The position numbers and the translations under genes are program-made. Of a stretch of DNA of 64,000 nt, positions 48,144 through 56,591 are shown piece after piece. Where the stretch lies: NCBI GenBank assembly GCA_036502005.1, contig DASXZH010000011.1:1-64000 (forward strand). Direction: 5' to 3'. The DNA is from DASXZH01 sp036502005 (GTDB lineage Bacteria; Armatimonadota; Fimbriimonadia; Fimbriimonadales; Fimbriimonadaceae). Under the pieces are notes generated by a model. That model ran no database searches, was not told where the DNA came from, and was given only the letters and a program-made list of their open reading frames with translations. Within the stretch, counting starts at the first letter, position 1. Every line of letters starts with the position of its first letter.

Positions 48144-49442
48144 TCAGTTCGCCTTCCGAGCCGAATCCCAGTCGTCGTCCATCATCTGAAGCAGCTTTTG
48201 CTGGTCGGTATTGCCGCTCAGTATTTCCTGAGCGACCCTGGTCAACGTCCCGCCAAAGGAATCGGGCCATTGGTCGTCGAGAGCTATCAGCTCTCCCGTG
48301 ATCCCGCCATATTTCTTGAAGTTAGCGGCCATAGAATCGTACAGATGCTGGGCCGGTTTCCAATCGCTCTTGGGGCCCGAAACTGCCACTTTTGAAGCTT
48401 GAGGAAACATCGCTTCTGCGTTCACAAAAAGCTGATACACATCAGGTTGATAGAAGGCATCGAGAACCGCAAAAGATTTATTTAGTGCTTCGCCCTTGGC
48501 CTTGGTGGTGACTGCCCAGCCGTTCTGAAGATTGCAGGCAAGGAACTTCGGCGGGCCCGAGTTGAGCGAAGGGATCGGCCAATAATCGACGTTGAAAGCA
48601 ACTTTGTTGGGTTCGATGTCGCCCCCGATCCAGCAGCCCATCAACCACATCGCGGCTTTCCCGCCGTAGAAGTCTCGCTGCTCCTCGTTATATCCATCGC
48701 TGAGAGCGCCCTTCTGGGCGTATTTGGTTAAGAAATCGATCGCCGCCTGGATACATGCTTTCGCATTCGGGTCGTTTGCAAAAGTGATGGCACCGGAATC
48801 TCTTCTCTTGGTCCAAGAGGGATTTTCAGGCTTGGAGTAGAGGCTCATTTGAAGCAGGTAGCCAAGGAACTGTCCGGCGGACCATTCTTTCCCGCCGTAG
48901 GCGATGGGTTGGATCCCAGCCGCTTTGATCTTGTCTAGGTCTGCCGTGAGCTCGCCCCAAGTTGCCGGTGGCTGCGTAACTCCGGCCTTTGCACAGAGAT
49001 CGCGGTTTACCGCAATCCCCATGATCTGGGTGCCGCTTTGGCTGGTGTACCACTTGCCCTTGTACGGCGCCGGCTTGGTTATTCCGTATTTGTCGTAGAA
49101 GCCATCTCGGATGGGGACAAGATATCCGCCGTCAGCAAGGAGCGGGGTGAAGCTCCAGGTTTGTACGATCTCGGGAAGATCGTCCGAGGCTATTTTGGCC
49201 TTGTAGGATTCGGATGCATCGGAGTTGCCGAGATCGATGATTTCCATCCTCCAGCCAGGGTTGGCCCTTTCAAAGGCAGCCTTCCAAGCGTTTGCGTGCT
49301 TTTGAAACCCAGCCCTGCCACCGATGTTTCTGACCACTTGGATGACCTTGTCCTTCGGTCCATCTGCACTGCTCGACTTGGAGTTGCAGCCTAAAACTAG
49401 TAGGAGAAGGAGGGCAATGCTGGGGTGTAGACGCACGAGCAT
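48144..49442 (-). CDS. Sugar-binding lipoprotein of CUT1 ABC transporter
   Basis: A 432-residue family 1 extracellular solute-binding protein. The signal ends LLLLLVLGC (lipobox). The start is ATG 49442 or, more likely from the promoter spacing, GTG 49436, because TATACT on this strand ends seven bases before that GTG. The mature protein reads AFERANPGWRMEIIDLGNSD, IPIRDGFYDKYGI, IQPIAYGGKEWSAGQFLGYL and GGKAAMWLMGCWIGGDIEPN, normal landmarks for ABC sugar-binding proteins. It heads the importer-dehydrogenase operon and shares its promoter region with the divergent CHAT gene. Confidence 0.88.
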   Translation of the reverse strand: MLVRLHPSIALLLLLVLGCNSKSSSADGPKDKVIQVVRNIGGRAGFQKHANAWKAAFERANPGWRMEIIDLGNSDASESYKAKIASDDLPEIVQTWSFTPLLADGGYLVPIRDGFYDKYGITKPAPYKGKWYTSQSGTQIMGIAVNRDLCAKAGVTQPPATWGELTADLDKIKAAGIQPIAYGGKEWSAGQFLGYLLQMSLYSKPENPSWTKRRDSGAITFANDPNAKACIQAAIDFLTKYAQKGALSDGYNEEQRDFYGGKAAMWLMGCWIGGDIEPNKVAFNVDYWPIPSLNSGPPKFLACNLQNGWAVTTKAKGEALNKSFAVLDAFYQPDVYQLFVNAEAMFPQASKVAVSGPKSDWKPAQHLYDSMAANFKKYGGITGELIALDDQWPDSFGGTLTRVAQEILSGNTDQQKLLQMMDDDWDSARKAN

Positions 49443-49473
49443 AAGTATAAGAGAAAAAACGTCTGCGCGGTGT

Positions 49474-49502
49474 TTGACATCGATGCAGATTTTTGTTAGA
49501 CT
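49474..49502 (+). promoter_or_regulatory. Sigma-70-type promoter of the CHAT gene, leaderless spacing
   Basis: A consensus TTGACA (49474-49479) is followed after exactly 17 bases by TAGACT (49497-49502), then 8 bases to ATG 49511. Transcription should begin at or next to the start codon. No Shine-Dalgarno sequence is present. The divergent binding-protein promoter (TATACT on the minus strand, near 49443) lies only about 25 bases away. Confidence 0.8.
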
Positions 49503-49510
49503 GCCATAGC

Positions 49511-52500
49511 ATGAAGGGCTTCCCCCGCACGTGGCTAACAGTAACCTCCGTTTGCTTGCTGAGTTTTCTTGGATTCGCTCAGCAGATGACAAAAGGGGAA
49601 ATCCTCCTGCTTCACGAACTAAAAAAGCTCAAAGCATCAGGCGGCTACCTGCCTGTAGAGCCTATGTTTGAGATTAATCATAGGAATCTGCCCTCTCAAC
49701 CCGCCAAACCCGATCCTAAGTCCGCCACGGAATCGGAGCTCGTCGCCTATTACGACGAACTCAAAGACTGGAAGCTTAAGAGGCTTTTGCTCGGCACTTT
49801 ATCGGGAAATAAACCGCTTCCCAACCTTGCCGACCCAAAGGTTGTGCAGAGCATCCTGGACGGGGCGGACTTAAGAAGTTCGGCCCCTTTTTTGCCCAAC
49901 CCCATGGCTGCAAACGAACCAGCAGGAGCAAAGATTCCAATATGGATTGATATCGATACCCTTAATTCTGGGCAAATCTATGCCGGGTTTTCGGATGGTT
50001 CGACCGGATTCATTTCAAAAAATAACTGGAAGCCCAGCGAGGCCTTTTTGGAAATGCAGAAGACCGAGAGACTCGAATGGTCCAAACCGCTCACACTGGA
50101 AAAAATTCTTTCTGATCCTGAGGAAAGCCTTCCCGTCTTTCAAGAGGCAAAGTTGGAGGCGCTTCGCATGCTAAGCCTTTCCAATCTGAAACAACTCGCC
50201 TCAGCCCTTATTTTGTGGGAAAGCGATCACGACGACGCTTTTCCTAATGTCGATAGTCAAGAGCAACTGACTCAGCAACTTACGCCTCTCGTTAAAGGAA
50301 ATGTCTTTTTCGATCCCCGGTTTAACCTGCGGTATAACTACGTTCTCGGCTTAAAGGGCCATACCGGCGCGCAGTTCAACGACCCATCCGAGACACCGGT
50401 GTTTTACGAAACAATTCCGGTATTCCGAGGTAGGTCCGTTGCGTATGCCGATGGCCACGCGGCACTCTCAGTTTCAGATGAAAAGCTGCAGCAGCAGTTA
50501 AAAGCGGCGTCGCTGCCCCAAATCAAGCTAATGGATTCCGATCTGGACACGCGGCTGGCCGATGTCGAGAAGCAAAAACGAGGGGGAAATCTTAGTGCCG
50601 CACTCAAACTTGCCTTGCAACTCGTTAGTGATGCCAAGGCCATGCCCGCCCCCGACGTATGTTCCCAGGAATCAGTTAAGGAGTTGGGCTCGGTCTACGA
50701 AAAAATGGGCCGTTACGCAGATGCGTTTCAACAGTATGGGCTCTTGAAGAACCCTCACACCGGTTCGTATACCGACCTTTTTACTCCGACTTTTGAGCTT
50801 GAATCCAAGCTCTCGCGTTACAGCGAACTGTTGCCCCAGCTTGAAGCATCCCTGCCTCTGACCAAGATTGAGGCCGACCTCGAAAACGGACAGATGAAAG
50901 ACGATGCCACGTTGCTTCCATCCTTACTCATACTGCTTTCCACTAGCTACGAAATGACCGGACATCCGGATAAGGCCATGAAGGTCGCTGATTTAGCCCG
51001 CGATGCCTCCGCCCGCACGCTCTCGCCGCTCTATCCCGAGGCAGTCCTTGTCGAAATAGGCATATTAGGTTCAACGGGACAACAAGCTAACGCAAAAGCG
51101 ACGTTTACTCAATCATTGGAACTTCAAAATCTTTGGACCGATATGTCGGTCGATTCCCAGCTTCAAGACCTCATTGATGGGGCGGATACGATAGACGAGA
51201 CCACTTATAAAGAGATGCTCCATTCTCTCGTGGGCACCCGCGAACTGGCGAATTCATCGGCGGATTTGGTTGCAGCCAGTTCATCGCAGGTTGATATCGA
51301 CGGATTGGAGAATCTGCTGAACCAAATGCAAAGTGCCGTGTCGGGTGATCCAATTGGGCGGGCGTCTCTATTAGCTTCGGAGTACGCTGTCGCATCCACC
51401 GAAATAAATGCTGGGCGTATCGATAAGGCAGCCAACATAGTTGGGAAGTTGCAGAGCCTTCAAACGGATCTGCCGATAGAAGATCAAGTTAGAGATATTT
51501 ACGTGCACCATCTGCAGGGCCTTTTGGATTTGCGCCGGGGCTCTCCTACTCAGGCTATAGCGGAATTAACGGAGGCGTCCAACAATCCACTGTTGCAAAT
51601 AGTTTCTCCGCTCAGCGCATTGTCTCGGCTTTCCGAAGGCGTCAAACAGGACTTGGCATTGGCCCACGCTATGGCGGGCGACACGCTAACGGCCCTAAAA
51701 ATCATTCTTGAGGTTGAAGATGCGGAAGCCAAAGACTTCGATAGGTCAGCTTATTTCAGCTCAGATCGCCAGTTAGCCGACCTCTTTCAATCAGCCCAGA
51801 AGACTACCGACATTATCCTCACGTTAGCTTCGCAAAAGAATGCCGAGCCGGCCGTTCTAAATGCCGCCGCGGAATGTATCGCAAACAGAAAAGGGTGGGT
51901 GTTGGATACTTTGTGCCGGATCCATCTTTTGGAGAATCTCTCCTTATCGGACCCGGAAATAGCCGAGCTAAAGACCAAACTCGCGGCTGTCATGGCCGAG
52001 TCGGATTCGCCCAGCATCGGCGAAGCTTCTGAAAGCAAAGGAAACACCTCCGAAGATCTTCAAAAGGCTTTGGCAGGGAAAGTAGCGGAGAAAAGCGGGA
52101 GCCGGGGTCTCTCCCAGAACAAGGTGTCTCTTGGGCAACTCCAAGCAAACATTATGGATGGAACGTGCCTCCTGGACTTCTTAGAGTTCAAGAGGCTGCC
52201 CTTAGTAAGCAGCGACACCCAAGCGCACCCCGAATATTTCTTGGCAGCCGTAACAAGGAATAGTTTGCAATGTGTCAATTTAGGCCCTTCTGCGGCCGTA
52301 AACGCCGAGCTCAAAACACTGAGAAACTACATGTCTGCAAGTGCGGCACGCACTGTTGAAGTAGAAAAATCGACCGCTTCAAAAGCGGATTTCACGGCCG
52401 CATCCCAGAAGTTGTATAATTTGCTCCTCGCGCCGGTCCTAGCTAACTATAAAGGAGCAACGCTTTTAATCTCGCCCGATAGCGATCTGAATCGATTGCC

Positions 52501-53368
52501 CTTCGAGGCTCTTATCGAGCCCGACGGCCAGTTTGTGCTTCGGAAGTGGCAAACGACCTATATCGATGCCGCCAGAGACATTTTGCGGAAACCCCAGAGT
52601 GCTGCCACAGGTTGTTTGGTGGTGGCCGGGCCTGATTACGACGCCACTCCCCAGGCTGGGCCGCCGGGATTGAGGCCGAACCTGCCGGCAGAAGCGTCCC
52701 AAATCCATTTCGATCCCTTACCCGGAGCAAAGGCCGAAGGGGAAGCCGTGGATACCTTGCTTAAAAGCTCCTTTGCTCCCGTGCAGCTCTTGGAAGGTGG
52801 CGCAGCCGAAAAATCGACACTGTTAGCGATGAAGCCAATCCATATCCTGCACATTGCATCTCACGGTTTTGTGCTGCCGGATAAGCCCTTGAAGGCAACT
52901 CAAATAAGCATTGGGGGCGCGGAAGTGCCCATTCAAACGGTGAACATTTTCGAGGATCCTCTGGACCGGGCCTGCATCGCTCTCTCGGGCGCAAATCATG
53001 CCATCGCAAACGCAAACAATGGTTGGCTTACGGCGGCCGATGTAACCAACCTTGACCTCACCGGAACCGACCTCGTCACGCTCTCCGCCTGTGATACGGG
53101 CTTGGGAGATACAAAAAGGGGCGATGGTGTGTACGGATTCCGAAGGGCGTTCGCCATGGCAGGGGCCAATAACATCGTCATGAGCTTATTCCCAGTCCCC
53201 GACGCGGAGACCAGTTTCATGATGCAAGACTTCTACTCCAACCTTGCAAAGGGTGCCAGCGTGCAGGATGCCTTTCGAAAGATGAAGTTGAACTCCTTGG
53301 AGCGGCAGCAAAAGAAAGGCGATGATATGTCTTGGAGCTTCTTTATCTTAGAACGATCGTGCAATTGA
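49511..53368 (+). CDS. Secreted CHAT-domain peptidase with TPR and H-X9-DG segments
   Basis: A 1285-residue exported protein. ATG 49511 gives a signal peptide (LTVTSVCLLSFLGFAQQ). Residues about 220-320 resemble the tail of prepilin-like DUF1559 proteins: SNLKQLASALILWESDHDDA, then a strand-rich part ending SVAYADGHAAL. Residues 330-900 are TPR-like helices. Residues about 1010-1285 are a CHAT caspase-like peptidase with HIASHGF (His1118) and TLSACDTG (Cys1194), both catalytic residues intact, and a FRRAFAMAGANNIVMSLFPV segment. CHAT peptidases cleave specific protein partners, sometimes in programmed responses. An exported CHAT protein with a prepilin-like segment is unusual. Confidence 0.88.
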   Translation: MKGFPRTWLTVTSVCLLSFLGFAQQMTKGEILLLHELKKLKASGGYLPVEPMFEINHRNLPSQPAKPDPKSATESELVAYYDELKDWKLKRLLLGTLSGNKPLPNLADPKVVQSILDGADLRSSAPFLPNPMAANEPAGAKIPIWIDIDTLNSGQIYAGFSDGSTGFISKNNWKPSEAFLEMQKTERLEWSKPLTLEKILSDPEESLPVFQEAKLEALRMLSLSNLKQLASALILWESDHDDAFPNVDSQEQLTQQLTPLVKGNVFFDPRFNLRYNYVLGLKGHTGAQFNDPSETPVFYETIPVFRGRSVAYADGHAALSVSDEKLQQQLKAASLPQIKLMDSDLDTRLADVEKQKRGGNLSAALKLALQLVSDAKAMPAPDVCSQESVKELGSVYEKMGRYADAFQQYGLLKNPHTGSYTDLFTPTFELESKLSRYSELLPQLEASLPLTKIEADLENGQMKDDATLLPSLLILLSTSYEMTGHPDKAMKVADLARDASARTLSPLYPEAVLVEIGILGSTGQQANAKATFTQSLELQNLWTDMSVDSQLQDLIDGADTIDETTYKEMLHSLVGTRELANSSADLVAASSSQVDIDGLENLLNQMQSAVSGDPIGRASLLASEYAVASTEINAGRIDKAANIVGKLQSLQTDLPIEDQVRDIYVHHLQGLLDLRRGSPTQAIAELTEASNNPLLQIVSPLSALSRLSEGVKQDLALAHAMAGDTLTALKIILEVEDAEAKDFDRSAYFSSDRQLADLFQSAQKTTDIILTLASQKNAEPAVLNAAAECIANRKGWVLDTLCRIHLLENLSLSDPEIAELKTKLAAVMAESDSPSIGEASESKGNTSEDLQKALAGKVAEKSGSRGLSQNKVSLGQLQANIMDGTCLLDFLEFKRLPLVSSDTQAHPEYFLAAVTRNSLQCVNLGPSAAVNAELKTLRNYMSASAARTVEVEKSTASKADFTAASQKLYNLLLAPVLANYKGATLLISPDSDLNRLPFEALIEPDGQFVLRKWQTTYIDAARDILRKPQSAATGCLVVAGPDYDATPQAGPPGLRPNLPAEASQIHFDPLPGAKAEGEAVDTLLKSSFAPVQLLEGGAAEKSTLLAMKPIHILHIASHGFVLPDKPLKATQISIGGAEVPIQTVNIFEDPLDRACIALSGANHAIANANNGWLTAADVTNLDLTGTDLVTLSACDTGLGDTKRGDGVYGFRRAFAMAGANNIVMSLFPVPDAETSFMMQDFYSNLAKGASVQDAFRKMKLNSLERQQKKGDDMSWSFFILERSCN

Positions 53369-53429
53369 AAGGCTTGCGGCGCCCCTTCAAATGCTGGCTA
53401 TGGTGCATCGGATGCTTAGTATCAAATAG

Positions 53430-53693
53430 CTACTCCCCCGGTGACGGCTTTGGATCCTCCCAGCCCATTTCCCTCATACGCGAGAGAATCTCAATGGCTC
53501 GCTTTATATCATCCTCATTGCAAGGGACCTCGATGTCAATGCCGGACAGTTGCCTAATCCGCTCAATGATTACACTGCGACGAACTCCGTATTTTCCGCT
53601 CACCAGCATCGCGCAAGATCGAAGGCTCGACATGCGGGGAAGGAGCGGTTTGGTTGCATCAAGCGCATTGCGCTTGCTGGAGCTGAAAGACAT
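53430..53693 (-). CDS. Small hypothetical protein, 87 aa
   Basis: An 87-residue protein whose second half looks structured and helical: SVIIERIRQLSGIDIEVPCN followed by EDDIKRAIEILSRMREMGWE. The first 28 residues are Ser/Arg-rich, so an inner start at MLVSGKYG may be the real one. An overlapping plus-strand frame lacks any pattern. It is convergent with the CHAT gene and 24 bp downstream of the HEAT gene. Confidence 0.5.
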   Translation of the reverse strand: MSFSSSKRNALDATKPLLPRMSSLRSCAMLVSGKYGVRRSVIIERIRQLSGIDIEVPCNEDDIKRAIEILSRMREMGWEDPKPSPGE

Positions 53694-53717
53694 AGCTGAT
53701 AACGAAGAGTAGCACGT

Positions 53718-54866
53718 TTAGATGAGTTTTACTGGAACTTTGCGCAGTGAATGGGACCTCCGGGCCTTCCTGATCGATTGAGCTGTGTCGCTGTTTATGC
53801 CTAGATAAATCAGCCCGCGAGATGCAGCCGTCCGCACGTCAGGATAAGGATCCTCCAAAAGACGTTGCAAGGCGTTCACGGCCTCCGGAAAGAAGGAACG
53901 GCCGAGCACTTGCGCCGCCGCAATTCGGGTTGTCTCGATCGGACTGGCTGATTCCTTTATTAGCTCAGGAAGTAACTCCTTTTTTATGCCTGCAGACAAC
54001 AGGAACACAGCCGTTCTGCGGACGAGCGGAGACGAGTCGTTCAATGCGTGGACGTGTTCAGAAGACTGATCGTAGTGCTTGAAAAGCAATGCAATGGCGG
54101 CCGAACGGTCATATTCTGTTGCTCCGCGACTCGACAATTGCCCCAACTCGTCCCTTTTTACATCCCGCATGAGGCCAGGGTACGGCGAAGGCAGGCTCTG
54201 GTTTCGTGACCAGAACCACTCGTAAATGTCGTTGGCGGCGGAGTTCGCCACCCCGCCGTCTTGATCCATGACCATCTGTATGAGCCGCTCGAATGCCACG
54301 GAGCTATCCATTGTCGCTGGATGAGTCATCTCCATCCAGCCTTCGATTCTTCCCGCTTGCCAGTAAAGGCCGGAGGTGGCGACACTTCGAAACTCGGTTG
54401 ATTCCGAGCGGGAGGCCTCCAAGAATAATCGAGTCAGGCGGGCATCTACTGGCCGGTCTCGCCCGTGGTCAGCTAGAATCCGCGTGCAAAGTAGCCGCTG
54501 ACGGTAGGTGCCGGTCCTTGCTGCTCGAAGCAGTATCCCAAATATTTCCCAGCCCCAGGCAGTGAGAGCAGGTTGCGCCGCAGGACCGTTTTTTAGTGAA
54601 CTCACAAGGAATGGAACGGCCGGCTTGTATTTCCAGATCCTCAGTTCGTCCGCACATGCCGCGAACAGTCTGGGAATCTTGATGGAAGGAAGCACGCGTA
54701 GGAGTGAGGCCGCATAAGATTTATCTAGCGGAGGCCGCCCGGTTCCTAGCCACGCGGGGCCGAGGGAAAACTCCATCTTCTGAATCACCTGGCGCACATG
54801 GGCTTCCCTTGAGGCTGTCGCCTGCGGCATGGAGGAGCAACATTGAGAAGGGAGCGCGAACCACAT
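53718..54866 (-). CDS. HEAT-repeat protein
   Basis: A 382-residue protein of helical HEAT-type repeats, clearest in the C-terminal third: DRSAAIALLFKHYDQSSEHV, SSPLVRRTAVFLLSAGIKKE, ETTRIAAAQVLGRSFFPEAV and NALQRLLEDPYPDVRTAASR. No catalytic domain and no clear signal peptide. It probably serves as an interaction scaffold. TATAGT lies 10 bases before the ATG on this strand and AGGA 6 bases before, so both a promoter and a ribosome-binding site are possible. Confidence 0.75.
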   Translation of the reverse strand: MWFALPSQCCSSMPQATASREAHVRQVIQKMEFSLGPAWLGTGRPPLDKSYAASLLRVLPSIKIPRLFAACADELRIWKYKPAVPFLVSSLKNGPAAQPALTAWGWEIFGILLRAARTGTYRQRLLCTRILADHGRDRPVDARLTRLFLEASRSESTEFRSVATSGLYWQAGRIEGWMEMTHPATMDSSVAFERLIQMVMDQDGGVANSAANDIYEWFWSRNQSLPSPYPGLMRDVKRDELGQLSSRGATEYDRSAAIALLFKHYDQSSEHVHALNDSSPLVRRTAVFLLSAGIKKELLPELIKESASPIETTRIAAAQVLGRSFFPEAVNALQRLLEDPYPDVRTAASRGLIYLGINSDTAQSIRKARRSHSLRKVPVKLI

Positions 54867-54933
54867 AAGATTTCCTACTATATAGGACGTCTAAGAGACT
54901 CCTGCGCTGTGTACAGGTTAGAACCCAAGGAGT

Positions 54934-55779
54934 TATTTCAGCAGCTTTTCCTTAAACCATTCCAGTGCCTTAACCAAACCCGCCCCAAACGTCTTGCCGT
55001 CGTGGCCGCCGCCAGGGACAATCACCAACTCGTGAACCACCCCAGCCTTACCTAACGCCCCATCCATCTCTTGAGCCTGCTGAAGGGGCGATTTTGTCGC
55101 TGTCGCCGTGAACGATAAGAGTTGGCGGGTAGGCGGGATTCACCAAGGTGATTGGCGAAAGCTTGCGAACCAGGGCCTCAATATCCGTCCGAGGTGCTTT
55201 GGGATCGATTCCCAGGGCCGGAATAAACCCTGCCATTTGAGGATTGTCGGTAACCACATAATCCGGCTTTCCCCAGTTGGCCAAATCTGTCGGCGGGGCG
55301 ATTGCCGCCACCGCGTTTACCGGAGAATCCGGTGAGCCCGCGATCATGAGGGATAAATGCGCGCCCGAACTGATGCCCGAAACGCCCACCCGGTTGGTAT
55401 CGATTCCGTAATCGGCGGCGTGCGTATGAACAAACCTAACGGCAGTTCGAACCTGCTCTACGATCTCGGCGACTTTGTACCTAGGCTGGGCGCCATGGAC
55501 GACCTCGAAAACGGTAAACCCGCTATCGAGAAAAGTCTTCTCGATGCCAGGCCCGAAGCTCTTGAGCATATTGTGGTCCGAAACCCAACCCCCGCTGACC
55601 ATGAATATCACGCCTGCCTTGTTGGGCTTCGCGGGGGCAACGACGTCCATGGTAAACGCCGCCCCTCCCGACTTCATGTAGATCACGTCCTGAGTTCGGG
55701 TCTGGGCAGAAGCCAGGGCTGCCAGAAAGGGCAAAAGGAAGACAGGAAGTCGCAAAGTCATGCGGAGAGTATTGTTCAT
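54934..55779 (-). pseudogene. Secreted alpha/beta hydrolase (esterase), frameshifted near its end
   Basis: A signal peptide (LRLPVFLLPFLAALASAQ) leads to an alpha/beta hydrolase: GVIFMVSGGW, VSGISSGAHLSLMIAG with the nucleophile Ser in GxSxG, and TLIVHGDSDKIAP with the acid. The annotated phase then stops at 55048. In the neighbouring phase the family's end continues: PLQQAQEMDGALGKAGVVHE, VIVPGGGHDGKTFGAG with the catalytic His, and ALEWFKEKLLK to a TAA at 54934-54936. One extra C in the CCCC (plus-strand GGGG at 55084-55087) repairs the frame. As written the enzyme lacks its catalytic His. Confidence 0.85.
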
Positions 55780-55895
55780 CTACTGAATTGTCGCACGAGC
55801 GGGCCGGAAATCGACGGCAAGTTTTAAGGGCCGATGGGCTCGGGGCACGCTTGGGACATCTCGCTCCCACGGTTCGTGTCGTAGAATGAATAAGA

Positions 55896-56090
55896 ATGGC
55901 ACTTCGCAAATTAAAAGAACTTCAAGAGGGCGCTAATGCTCTCCCGCGCGAGGAGCAAATACAGCTTGCTCTGTACCTCCTTTCCAAAACGCGAACCCTA
56001 GAGGCGGGCGCCGAAGCGCTACTGTCTGAGGCCAGCCTCGCGAAGGATTGGCTTAGGCCGGAGGAAGAGCAGACTTGGGCAAACCTGTAG
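55896..56090 (+). CDS. Antitoxin-like small protein paired with PemK-type toxin
   Basis: A 64-residue helical protein (MALRKLKELQEGANALPREE then QIQLALYLLSKTRTLEAGAE) resembling DUF2281-type antitoxins. TAGAAT lies 8 bases before the ATG as a -10-like box. The following toxin gene overlaps its end by 16 bases. The toxin is broken by two frameshifts, so the antitoxin may be an orphan. Confidence 0.7.
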   Translation: MALRKLKELQEGANALPREEQIQLALYLLSKTRTLEAGAEALLSEASLAKDWLRPEEEQTWANL

Positions 56091-56411
56091 CTGGTGACGT
56101 TGTCATCGTTCCGTTCCCATTCTCGGATTTGACTAGGCGAAGAGACGGCCAGCTCTCGTGCTTGCTGACCTTGACGGAGACGACCTCCTTCTCTGCATGA
56201 TAACCAGCCGATCTGTTTCCGATCGCTATGCAATTCCGTTTGATGCTGCCGACTTCCAATCAGGCGGTCTGCCCGTCCTGAGCAATATTCGGCCCTCCCG
56301 CTTGTACACGCAGATTCCGCCATTGCTACCGGAGTAGTTGGCCATGTTAAACCGCAAAAACTTGCGGATTCTGCAATGGCCGTTGCCAGAATCATGGGCT
56401 TATCTCAGTAA
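56075..56411 (+). pseudogene. PemK/MazF-type toxin, two single-base frameshifts
   Basis: TTG 56075 starts GKPVAGDVVIVPFPFSDLTR, the classic PemK N-terminus. After about 56143 the sense continues in the next phase, RRPALVLADLDGDDLLLCMI and TSRSVSDRYAIPFDAADF, to SNIRPSRLYT. After about 56313 it continues in the third phase, ADSAIATGVVGHVKPQKLAD and AMAVARIMGLSQ, to a TAA at 56409-56411. The 337 bases are two short of 113 codons, matching two one-base deletions. The intact protein would be a 112-residue mRNA endonuclease. Confidence 0.88.
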
Positions 56412-56591
56412 GCGGACGTGTGGTTATCTTTCGCGGATTGCCTCAAGGCATCGTGGGCCACTCGACGTAAGACCAAACAGAGTACAGCCTGTTTTCCTTG
56501 GGTGCTCAGACCAACCTTCGGTTACGACACGCCTGCTCATGAGCCTCCCTTCGCGGCGAAACGCGGGCGGACGCTACCCGTCATTAGGGAT

